A stretch of DNA of 12,159 nucleotides, taken from positions 1 through 12,159 of the forward strand of contig CAAGBE010000049.1 in the NCBI GenBank assembly GCA_900768005.1, read 5' to 3'. Positions within the stretch are counted from its first letter, which is position 1; each line of letters begins with the position of its first letter. The position numbers and the translations under genes are program-made. Under the pieces are notes generated by a model that did no database searches, was not told the DNA's origin, and saw nothing but the letters and a program-made list of their open reading frames with translations. Positions 1-5,705 of this stretch are shown here, piece after piece. The DNA is from Clostridia bacterium. Its GTDB lineage: Bacteria; Bacillota; Clostridia; UMGS1883.

Positions 1-19
1 ACGTGTGCTCTTCCGATCT
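1..19 (+). other. Illumina adapter remnant (not genomic)
   Basis: Bases 1-19, ACGTGTGCTCTTCCGATCT, are identical to the 3' end of the TruSeq read-2 (index) adapter as I remember it. The adapter lies in the orientation in which an insert would begin at base 20. This is library-construction sequence left at the contig end, so any reading frame passing through these bases is artificial. Confidence 0.95.
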
Positions 20-540
20 AATCTCTTGCATTCACGGAAGTATTTGTTATACACAGCATCAATAAAGCACTCTGTAACAAATCTGTCCGTAATATCTGCA
101 AACGGGATTCTTCCCGAAGCACGGACTCTGCTCATATCACGGAGTACAAGTGCAAACTCGCCGTTATCGGATATTAACTCGTCAAACTTTTCAGTATCAC
201 TCTTTTTTACTCTCATAATGTCACGGCATCTGTAATCACCCACACTTGTGATTTCTCCGCCGCCATTTCCGCTTACGGGAGAATTTTCATCGCATATAAC
301 AAGGGTTATTCCGTATTTCCCACCTCTTCTTGCAGCGGTGCGGATAAGCTCAAAATAGTCCGCTGATAAATAGGGGAGAACAAGTCCCTTTGAGGGGCGT
401 ATGTAAACACGTGAAATTCCCATTTCGGAAAATTCAAGAAGTCTCGCATCAATCTCCTCAGCAGTGGGCTTTGCACACCAGTCCCATACAAGAGAGGGAC
501 AATATTCTTTATATGTATTTTTAAATTCTCGAATATCCAT
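20..540 (-). CDS. Glycoside hydrolase-like protein, GH106/alpha-L-rhamnosidase type, 5' fragment
   Basis: The minus-strand frame from the ATG at 538-540 stays open for about 173 codons to the contig end, where it meets adapter sequence; the rest of the gene is missing. An AGGAG site lies 7 bases before the ATG. No signal peptide is visible (MDIREFKNTYKEY...), so the protein is probably cytosolic. Residues 60-95 follow a pattern I know from GH106-like barrel enzymes: a 'GI..VYIRP..G...PYLS..YF.LI' stretch, then C-D84-E85-N-S-P-V-S-G-N-G-G-G, the counterpart of the family's 'DE..WPSG.AGG'. Residues 149-168 (DIT..FVTECFIDAVYNKYF) resemble the 'DLLNPE....FI..TYE.Y' helix that precedes the 'GIFTDEP' motif in full-length members. 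Such enzymes are usually 700-1100 residues. The likely role is release of terminal sugars from plant or host glycans. The superfamily is fairly clear; the substrate is not. Confidence 0.7.
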
Positions 541-568
541 AGCAATACTCCTAAATATGATTGATACT

Positions 569-597
569 ATTTTATCTTATAACCGCAAAAAGGTCAA
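569..597 (-). promoter_or_regulatory. Sigma-A-like promoter for the glycoside hydrolase-like gene
   Basis: On the minus strand there is TTGACC (592-597), a 17-base spacer, and TAAAAT (569-574). The predicted transcript starts near 562, about 22 bases before the ATG at 540. It is divergent from the aminotransferase promoter and does not overlap it. Confidence 0.6.
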
Positions 598-627
598 TAT
601 TTAAAGAAGATTTTCTTTTTATACGTA

Positions 628-656
628 TTGTTTTTGTTAAATATTTGTAGTATAAT
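628..656 (+). promoter_or_regulatory. Sigma-A-like promoter for the aminotransferase/amidase unit
   Basis: TTGTTT (628-633), a 17-base spacer and a perfect TATAAT (651-656) lie in AT-rich DNA. The predicted start near 663 gives a leader of about 35 bases containing AGGAGG (684-689), 8 bases before the ATG at 698. Confidence 0.65.
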
Positions 657-697
657 AAATAATTAGTAAAATTACATATGTTCAGGAGGATAATATA

Positions 698-1891
698 ATG
701 GTATCACAAAAAATGTATGAATTAGGAAGCCGCAGAAGTGAAATCCGCGAGCTTTTTGAATACGGACTTAAAAGAAAGGCAGAAATAGGTGCGGAAAATG
801 TATTCGATTTCAGTCTCGGCAACCCCAGCGTTCCTGCCCCCGATTGCGTAAAGGAAGCTCTTGCGGATTTGGTTTTGAATACTGACCCCGTAGCACTTCA
901 CGGATATACTTCCGCACAGGGTGCTCCCGATGTCAGAAAAAGCTGTGCTGACTATGTTAATTCCAATTTCGGTACAAGCTACACCGCTGACAATTTCTAT
1001 ATGACTGTGGGTGCAGCGGCATCTCTTACAATTTCACTTTCTGCTATTTCTGAGGATAATGGGGAGGTAATCGTGCTTGCACCCTTTTTCCCCGAATATA
1101 CTGTATTTATAAATCAGGCAGGAATGACCCCCGTTATTGTAAAATGCCGTGAAGAGGATTTCCAGATTGATTTTGATGCCCTTAAATCTGCTATTAATGA
1201 AAATACTAAGGCAGTAATTGTAAACTCACCCAATAACCCCTCAGGTGTTGTTTTTTCCGAGGATACAATTAAAAGGCTTGCTTCTGTTCTTTCAGAAGCG
1301 GAAAAGACTTACGGCAAAGACATTTATATCATTGCTGACGAGCCTTACCGTGAGCTTGTTTATACAGACGGCGTATCTGTGCCTTTTGTACCCAATTACT
1401 ACAATAATACAATCGTGTGCTATTCTTTCAGTAAGTCTCTTTCACTCCCCGGTGAAAGAATTGGTTATGTTCTCGTTCCCAATACTGCAAACGAATGGCA
1501 GAACGTGTATTTTGCAGTATGCGGTGCAGGCCGTTCTCTCGGCTTTGTATGTGCACCCAGCCTTTTCCAGAAAATAGTTCCCAAATGTATCGGCAAAACT
1601 GCAGATATTTCAATTTATAAGAAAAACCGTGACATCCTTTGTGATGCTCTTTCAAAATACGGCTACACGGTTGCACAGCCCGACGGTGCTTTCTATCTCT
1701 TTGTAAAAGCACTTGAAGAAAGCTCCCGTGATTTCTGCGAAAAAGCCAAAAAGTATGAACTTCTGATTGTTCCAGGGGATAGTTTCGGTTATCCCGGTTA
1801 TGTAAGAATTTCTTACTGTGTATCAACCGAAATGATTGAAAAATCACTTCCCTCGTTTGAAAAACTGGCTAAGGAATACAAATATAGATGA
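698..1891 (+). CDS. Pyridoxal-phosphate aminotransferase, class I/II (AspC-like)
   Basis: This 397-residue protein is full length for the cytosolic fold-type I aminotransferases that move an amino group from an amino acid to a 2-oxo acid. The N-terminal substrate loop is FSLGNPSVPAP (38-48). Further landmarks are HGYTSAQG around Y70, NSPNNPSG (176-183), IIADEPYREL with D214 (expected to pair with the PLP ring nitrogen) and Y217, and SFSKSLSLPGERIGY with K246 as the Schiff-base lysine and R254 as a phosphate ligand. R370 in YVRISYC is the expected alpha-carboxylate-binding arginine. All key residues are present, so the enzyme should be active. The ATG is fixed by AGGAGG 8 bases upstream. The stop overlaps the next gene in an ATGA, implying translational coupling. 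Substrate specificity cannot be read from sequence: aspartate, aromatic amino acids and alanine are all used by relatives. Confidence 0.92.
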   Translation: MVSQKMYELGSRRSEIRELFEYGLKRKAEIGAENVFDFSLGNPSVPAPDCVKEALADLVLNTDPVALHGYTSAQGAPDVRKSCADYVNSNFGTSYTADNFYMTVGAAASLTISLSAISEDNGEVIVLAPFFPEYTVFINQAGMTPVIVKCREEDFQIDFDALKSAINENTKAVIVNSPNNPSGVVFSEDTIKRLASVLSEAEKTYGKDIYIIADEPYRELVYTDGVSVPFVPNYYNNTIVCYSFSKSLSLPGERIGYVLVPNTANEWQNVYFAVCGAGRSLGFVCAPSLFQKIVPKCIGKTADISIYKKNRDILCDALSKYGYTVAQPDGAFYLFVKALEESSRDFCEKAKKYELLIVPGDSFGYPGYVRISYCVSTEMIEKSLPSFEKLAKEYKYR

Positions 1892-2727
1892 AACTTTTAA
1901 AAACAAAAAAAGCGTTTGCGATTATACTTGCACTCTTTTTTACTGTATTGTATTTCCGTCATGTAAAAAATGTAAATGAAGTTTTTTATCAGGTGGATTA
2001 TCCGAAAGAGGACATATCGGAAGTTCTGTCAAAGGATTCCTTGACGCAGGAGGATTACAATCTCCTTTTTAAACAAACGGGACTTTCGCCGTATGTATTG
2101 AAAAGGCTGATTGAAAATGGAAACAAGGACCTTCTTTTAAAAATGAACGAGCTGTATATGAATGCTCCTGAATTTAAAAAGGATTTTGTTGCATTTCCTG
2201 TGACAGCAAGCGAGAGGAACTTGCATCAGATTACCCCCCTTGCCGACCTTAAAAAAGGCGATATTCTGGTTACCTTCAACACACATACTCTTGACTGGAG
2301 ACACGGACATTGCGGAATGGTTCTTGATGAAAAGAAAGGAATTCTTCTGGAACATATGTCAATCGGGAACCCCTCCTGCCTGACCTATGCAAAAAACTGG
2401 GGAAGATACCCAGGCTTTGTTGTGCTCAGGTATCCTGAAGAGAATGTTTCTGAAAAAGCGGCAGAGTATGCAAAGGAGCATCTTTTGGGAATTGATTATA
2501 ACATTCTGGCAGGTGTATTAAAAAAGGACAAATCCGACGAGGAATTTCCCGAAAGTTCACATTGCTCCCACATTGTATGGCAAGCATACAAGGCTGCAGG
2601 TGTAGATATTGACCCGAACGGCGGTATCTTTGTAACACCTCTCAATATAGCGATGTCAGATAAACTGCAGGTTGTGCAATTATACGGACTGAATCCGGAA
2701 AAATATGAAGACAGATTAAAAAAATAA
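1888..2727 (+). CDS. Membrane-anchored permuted papain-like amidase/peptidase (YiiX/NlpC-P60 superfamily)
   Basis: This is a 279-residue protein. Lysines at its N-terminus (MKLLKTKK) precede one hydrophobic helix at about 9-23 and no lipobox cysteine, suggesting a signal anchor with the enzyme outside the membrane. Residues 40-110 are a polar linker or helical domain. The catalytic domain spans about 118-265. LKKGDILVTF (121-130) opens the barrel, RHGHCGMVLD supplies the candidate catalytic His141, E155 follows in LLEHMS, and SSHCSHIVWQAY supplies the candidate nucleophile Cys226. This His-before-Cys order is the circular permutation seen in YiiX/YaeF-type enzymes rather than in classical NlpC/P60. 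Relatives cleave amide or ester bonds in cell-wall peptides, proteins or lipids; the substrate here is unknown. The gene overlaps the aminotransferase by 4 bases and has no strong ribosome binding site of its own, which fits coupled translation. Its stop codon lies inside the downstream terminator stem. Confidence 0.78.
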   Translation: MKLLKTKKAFAIILALFFTVLYFRHVKNVNEVFYQVDYPKEDISEVLSKDSLTQEDYNLLFKQTGLSPYVLKRLIENGNKDLLLKMNELYMNAPEFKKDFVAFPVTASERNLHQITPLADLKKGDILVTFNTHTLDWRHGHCGMVLDEKKGILLEHMSIGNPSCLTYAKNWGRYPGFVVLRYPEENVSEKAAEYAKEHLLGIDYNILAGVLKKDKSDEEFPESSHCSHIVWQAYKAAGVDIDPNGGIFVTPLNIAMSDKLQVVQLYGLNPEKYEDRLKK

Positions 2728-2758
2728 TGAAGAACAAAATTGTTCTTCATTATTTTTT
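2719..2758. terminator. Bidirectional intrinsic terminator
   Basis: The arms 2719-2737 and 2740-2758 are perfect inverted repeats of 19 bases with a 2-base centre. The core is ATGAAGAACAA against TTGTTCTTCAT, flanked by A-runs on the left and T-runs on the right. Either strand therefore gives a hairpin followed by U-rich RNA. It sits between convergent genes. The TAA of the amidase gene (2725-2727) is within the left arm, and the stop of the minus-strand transporter starts one base past the right arm. Confidence 0.88.
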
Positions 2759-3562
2759 CTATCCAAGCATAACATCAAGAAGCATCATAACAGCAAAGCC
2801 CGATATAATTCCCATTGTAGAAAAATACGGATGATTTTTCTTGTTTTTCTGACATTCGGGAATCAGTTCATGTACAGCAACAAGAATCATTGCTCCGGCA
2901 GCAAAAGAAAGGGCATAAGGAAGAATTTTTTCTACATAAACCACCAATAATGCACCTATAACTCCCGCGACAGGCTCAACCATTCCCGACGCCTGCCCGT
3001 AGAGAAAGCTTTTTCTCCTTGAATATCCTTCCCGTCTTAAAGGAAGTGAAACTGCGGCACCCTCGGGAAAATTCTGCAGACCTATGCCGATGGCAATGGT
3101 TACTGCGCCCATTACACTTTCAGGAGAAAAACCAGTGTTTTTTAATGCCCCGAAAGCAACTCCCACCGCAAGCCCCTCGGGAATATTGTGCAAGGTAATG
3201 GATAGTATCAGCATAATAATACGGTTAAGTTTTTCACTTGTCTTACCGTAAGTGCTGTCTGCACGTTTCCTTGTAAAGGAAACTGCCTTGTCAGATACCC
3301 ACATAAAAAATGCACCGAATAAAAACCCCGTTGTAGCAACGAAATATGACGGTGGAAAGGAAGCTTTCTCTGCCATTTCAATTGCAGGCTGCAGGAGTGA
3401 CCAAAAGGAAGCTGCTATCATAACGCCTGATGCAAAACCAAGCATAAAATTCATGATTTTCAGGTTGGGAGATTTAAAAAAAGCAACCGTTGCCGCACCA
3501 AGAGCTGTCAGAAACCATGTTCCAAGTGTTGCAACGAGTGCCAATAAGACATAACTGTTCAT
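2759..3562 (-). CDS. ZIP family metal transporter (GufA/ZupT-like)
   Basis: This 267-residue, very hydrophobic protein has about eight predicted membrane helices, the normal bacterial ZIP size and layout. The metal-binding signatures are clear: ITLHNIPEGLAVG (H125, N126, E129) in helix IV and GLQNFPEGAAVS (N164, E167) in helix V. They are followed by ASGMVEP (E196) and a late VAVHELIPE (H231, E232). The motif set resembles the GufA branch, whose members take up zinc and sometimes iron or other divalent metals. A charged, lysine/arginine-rich loop lies at about 97-113, between helices III and IV. The ATG at 3560-3562 is supported by GGAGGTG (3567-3573). The gene is divergent from xpt and convergent with the amidase, so it is probably monocistronic. 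Metal preference is not predictable from sequence, and I see no obvious Zur or MntR operator. Confidence 0.92.
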   Translation of the reverse strand: MNSYVLLALVATLGTWFLTALGAATVAFFKSPNLKIMNFMLGFASGVMIAASFWSLLQPAIEMAEKASFPPSYFVATTGFLFGAFFMWVSDKAVSFTRKRADSTYGKTSEKLNRIIMLILSITLHNIPEGLAVGVAFGALKNTGFSPESVMGAVTIAIGIGLQNFPEGAAVSLPLRREGYSRRKSFLYGQASGMVEPVAGVIGALLVVYVEKILPYALSFAAGAMILVAVHELIPECQKNKKNHPYFSTMGIISGFAVMMLLDVMLG

Positions 3563-3580
3563 ACAGCACCTCCAATATTC

Positions 3581-3609
3581 ATTTTATTTAGCAAAAATTT
3601 TTTTGTGAA
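3581..3609 (-). promoter_or_regulatory. Possible promoter for the ZIP transporter
   Basis: On the minus strand there is TTCACA (3604-3609), a 17-base spacer and TAAAAT (3581-3586). The predicted transcript would begin just before the GGAGGTG site, leaving a leader of only about 12 bases. That is short, so the call is tentative. Confidence 0.35.
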
Positions 3610-3648
3610 AATTTGTAAATATTATGCATAAACAGGAGGTAAATTTTG

Positions 3649-3677
3649 TTGACTTTTGGGTGCTTTTATGCTACAAT
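3649..3677 (+). promoter_or_regulatory. Sigma-A-like promoter for xpt and the nup operon
   Basis: TTGACT (3649-3654), a 17-base spacer and TACAAT (3672-3677) are close to consensus. The expected transcript start is near 3684, giving a leader of about 38 bases before the xpt ATG. That is too short for a purine riboswitch with an expression platform. Confidence 0.75.
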
Positions 3678-3710
3678 TTTTTTAACATTATATCCACCTT
3701 GTTTTCGGAG

Positions 3711-3720
3711 AGTGTACACT
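3711..3720. promoter_or_regulatory. Perfect 10-base palindrome, possible operator
   Basis: AGTGTACACT is a perfect dyad lying between GGAG (3707-3710) and the xpt ATG (3722), about 27-37 bases after the predicted transcript start. With no loop it cannot form a useful RNA hairpin, so if functional it would be a DNA site for a dimeric repressor acting as a roadblock. It does not match the Bacillus PurR box. A chance palindrome is quite possible. Confidence 0.3.
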
Positions 3721-3721
3721 A

Positions 3722-4294
3722 ATGATAGCGTTAGAAGAAAAAATATTAAATGAGGGTACGGTTTTACCCGGTGACATACTTAAAGTGGACTGTTTTCTTA
3801 ATCATTGTATAGATGTCCCGTTCCTCTTGGAAATGGGAAAGGAAATTGCCCGTCTTTACGAAAATCAGCAGGTTAATAAGATTTTAACAATCGAAACCTC
3901 TGGAATTCCCATTGCATTTGCTGCTGCACAGTTTATGAATGTGCCGGTGGTTTTTGTGAAGAAGGACAAGTCGGGAAATATTTCTGACAAGGTTTACTCG
4001 TCAAGGGTAACTTCTTACACCAAGAAAAATGTATATGATGCCGTTGTCAGCAAAGAATTTCTTAACGATAATGACAGCGTTCTGGTTATTGATGATTTCC
4101 TTGCAAAGGGAAATGCACTTAACGGACTTATTGATATAATAAATCAGGCAGGAGCAAATCTCATTGGTTGTGCCATCGCAATAGAAAAGGGCTTTCAGGG
4201 CGGCGGAGATGAGTTAAGGGAAAAGGGTATTCGTGTGGATTCTCTGGCAATTGTAGAATCTATGACTGACAGTTCCTTAACTTTCCGCAAATAA
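3722..4294 (+). CDS. xpt: Xanthine phosphoribosyltransferase
   Basis: This 190-residue protein matches the length and pattern of Bacillus-type Xpt, a cytosolic purine-salvage enzyme that joins xanthine to PRPP to make XMP, the precursor of GMP. The start resembles Xpt closely (ILNEGTVLPGDILKVDCFLNH, spanning about 8-28). N27 of the LNH motif corresponds to a base-contacting residue of the Bacillus enzyme; the usual following Gln is Cys here (C29). The PRPP-binding loop is VLVIDDFLAKGNA (120-132). The C-terminal part, IEKGFQGGGDEL (154-165), is also typical. The ATG has only a modest GGAG site, 11 bases upstream. The nup transporter genes follow in the same direction after 60 bases, so the enzyme probably handles what that importer brings in. 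Guanine riboswitches often precede xpt in Firmicutes, but none fits here. Confidence 0.93.
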   Translation: MIALEEKILNEGTVLPGDILKVDCFLNHCIDVPFLLEMGKEIARLYENQQVNKILTIETSGIPIAFAAAQFMNVPVVFVKKDKSGNISDKVYSSRVTSYTKKNVYDAVVSKEFLNDNDSVLVIDDFLAKGNALNGLIDIINQAGANLIGCAIAIEKGFQGGGDELREKGIRVDSLAIVESMTDSSLTFRK

Positions 4295-4300
4295 TTATGA

Positions 4301-4321
4301 TATGTAAAGATACTTTACATA
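4301..4321. promoter_or_regulatory. Perfect 9-3-9 inverted repeat between xpt and nupN
   Basis: TATGTAAAG, ATA, CTTTACATA form an uninterrupted dyad immediately after the xpt stop (4294) and before the nupN ribosome binding site. As RNA it is a 9-pair, AU-rich hairpin followed after a few A's by five U's (4325-4329), which could be a leaky terminator. As DNA it could be an operator. TAAAAT at 4320-4325 could be a -10 element overlapped by the repeat, though no good -35 accompanies it. Confidence 0.45.
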
Positions 4322-4354
4322 AAATTTTTGCCTAAAAGGCAGGGAGGGTTAAAA

Positions 4355-5566
4355 ATGAAAAAGATTTTTTCATTTCTTCTCGTTACAGTAATGGTTGTTG
4401 CATCCTTGGGTGTATTCACATCATGCGGTAACGAAAACGAAACTGCAACAAGCGACTTCAAGATTGGTTTCATCTTCTTGCATGATGAAAACTCAACCTA
4501 CGACAAGAATTTCCTTGATGCAGCAGAAGCGGCAACAGCAGAACTCGGTCTTAAGCCTGAGCAGGTTATTTTCAAGACAAATGTTCCTGAGGGTAACGAA
4601 TGCTATGAGGCAGCAGCAGACCTTGCTGACCAGGGCTGTAATGTAGTATTTGCAAACAGCTTCGGACATGAGCCTTATATGTTAAAGGCTGCAAAGGAAT
4701 TCCCCGAAGTTGAATTCTGCCATGCTACAGGTACAACAGCTCATACAGAGAATGTTCCTAACTTCCACAACGCATTTGCTTCCATTTATGAGGGCAGATA
4801 TCTTGCAGGTATCGCTGCAGGTATGAAGCTTAACGAAATGATTGAAAGCGGAAAAATCACAGCAGACCAGGCTAAGATGGGTTATGTAGGTGCTTACACT
4901 TATGCAGAAGTTGTATCCGGTTACACTTCTTTCTATCTTGGTGCTAAGTCCGTTTGCCCCAGCGTTACTATGGAAGTACAGTTCACAGGAAGCTGGTATG
5001 ACGAAGCTCTTGAAAAGGAAGCTGCAACAAAGCTTCTCGGAAACAATTGCGTACTTATCAGCCAGCACGCCGATTCAATGGGTGCTCCCACAGCTTGTGA
5101 AAATGCAGGCGTTCCCAATGTTTCCTACAACGGAAGCACACAGTCTGCTTGCCCCAATACATTCATTGTTTCTTCCAGAATTGACTGGGCTCCTTACTTC
5201 AAGTATATCATCAACGCAGCTATGAATGATGAAGAAATCGTCGCTGACTGGTGTGAAGGCTTTGAAGCAGGCTCTGTAAAGCTTACAGACATCAATGAAA
5301 ATGTAGCAGCTGCCGGAACAAAGGAAGCTATGGAAGCTGCTAAGGCAAAGCTTATCGCAGGCGAAATCCATGTATTTGATACAGATACATTCACAGTAGA
5401 TGGCAAGAAGCTTGATTCTTACCTTGCAGATGTTGATACAGATGCTAACTACGAAAAGGATACAGAAGTTATTGCTGACGGATACTTCCACGAATCAGAG
5501 TTCCGCAGTGCTCCTTACTTCGATATTCAGATTGACGGTATTACTTTGCTTAACAGCATGTTTTAA
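4355..5566 (+). CDS. nupN: BMP-family purine nucleoside/base-binding lipoprotein (NupN-like)
   Basis: This is the extracytoplasmic receptor of the ABC importer encoded just downstream. From the ATG at 4355, placed 6 bases after AGGGAGGG (4341-4348), it has 403 residues; an in-frame TTG further upstream has no such site. Residues 1-23 form a signal peptide (MKKIFSFLLVTVMVVASLG...), and FTSC puts the lipidated cysteine at C24. A polar stretch then leads into the BMP/PnrA fold. Recognisable family segments include FLHDENSTYDKNF, FANSFGHEPYMLKAAKEFP, FHNAFASIYEGRYLAGIAAG, VGAYTYAEVVSGYTSFYLGA and ISQHADSMGAPTACE. Characterised family members bind purine nucleosides or bases, and the xpt neighbour agrees. 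Codon use is distinctive: Phe is mostly TTC and Lys almost always AAG outside the signal peptide, unlike neighbouring genes, which suggests high expression. The exact ligand is inferred only. Confidence 0.9.
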   Translation: MKKIFSFLLVTVMVVASLGVFTSCGNENETATSDFKIGFIFLHDENSTYDKNFLDAAEAATAELGLKPEQVIFKTNVPEGNECYEAAADLADQGCNVVFANSFGHEPYMLKAAKEFPEVEFCHATGTTAHTENVPNFHNAFASIYEGRYLAGIAAGMKLNEMIESGKITADQAKMGYVGAYTYAEVVSGYTSFYLGAKSVCPSVTMEVQFTGSWYDEALEKEAATKLLGNNCVLISQHADSMGAPTACENAGVPNVSYNGSTQSACPNTFIVSSRIDWAPYFKYIINAAMNDEEIVADWCEGFEAGSVKLTDINENVAAAGTKEAMEAAKAKLIAGEIHVFDTDTFTVDGKKLDSYLADVDTDANYEKDTEVIADGYFHESEFRSAPYFDIQIDGITLLNSMF

Positions 5567-5577
5567 TTAAGCTTTGG

Positions 5578-5605
5578 TATAGGGCGGGGAAAACTCCGCC
5601 CTATA
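5578..5605 (+). terminator. GC-rich intercistronic hairpin after nupN
   Basis: The arms 5578-5589 and 5594-5605 pair over 12 positions with one G-U pair and an AAAA loop; the core is GGGCGG against CCGCCC. The RNA after it (UUAACUUUG) lacks a continuous U-run. It is therefore more likely a partial terminator or an mRNA 3'-end stabiliser that keeps nupN transcript more abundant than the downstream ATPase and permease message. Confidence 0.6.
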
Positions 5606-5624
5606 TTAACTTTGTATAAAATAA

Positions 5625-5673
5625 CTTGTGTTTTTTCATAAGCAGAGTGTGGATGTTTATGAAAGAACATAAG
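5625..5673 (+). other. Long imperfect hairpin in the leader of the ATPase gene
   Basis: The arms 5625-5641 and 5657-5673 pair over 17 consecutive positions, 15 Watson-Crick and 2 G-U, around a 15-base loop (GCAGAGTGTGGATGT). It ends 22 bases before the GGAG of the next gene, so it does not cover the ribosome binding site. It may be a processing site, a stabiliser or part of a larger structured leader. I do not recognise it as a known riboswitch class. Confidence 0.5.
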
Positions 5674-5705
5674 CACATAAGAATTTTTAGCGAACGGAGA
5701 ATTTT

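Noticed and set aside
5..235. Open frame on the plus strand at the left edge
   Set aside because: It begins inside the adapter and runs antisense to the glycoside-hydrolase-like gene, whose frame has family motifs, a promoter and a ribosome binding site.
306..545. Minus-strand frame starting at 545
   Set aside because: It is a one-frame shift of the glycoside-hydrolase-like gene starting at 540; its translation shows no recognisable motif and it stops at 306.
3563..3721. Purine (guanine) riboswitch before xpt
   Set aside because: The near-consensus promoter at 3649-3677 leaves about 38 leader bases, and I see none of the paired loops or conserved junction bases of that aptamer.
4330..4340. 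Small GCCT-AAA-AGGC hairpin before the receptor ribosome binding site
   Set aside because: Only four pairs with a three-base loop; expected by chance and too weak to matter alone.
4328..4354. Earlier TTG start for the receptor gene
   Set aside because: The extension reads through the ribosome binding site itself and would place polar residues before a perfect lipoprotein signal peptide that begins at 4355.
4682..5491. Long antisense frames under the receptor gene
   Set aside because: They are by-products of the codon use of nupN; they have no promoter, no ribosome binding site and no family resemblance.
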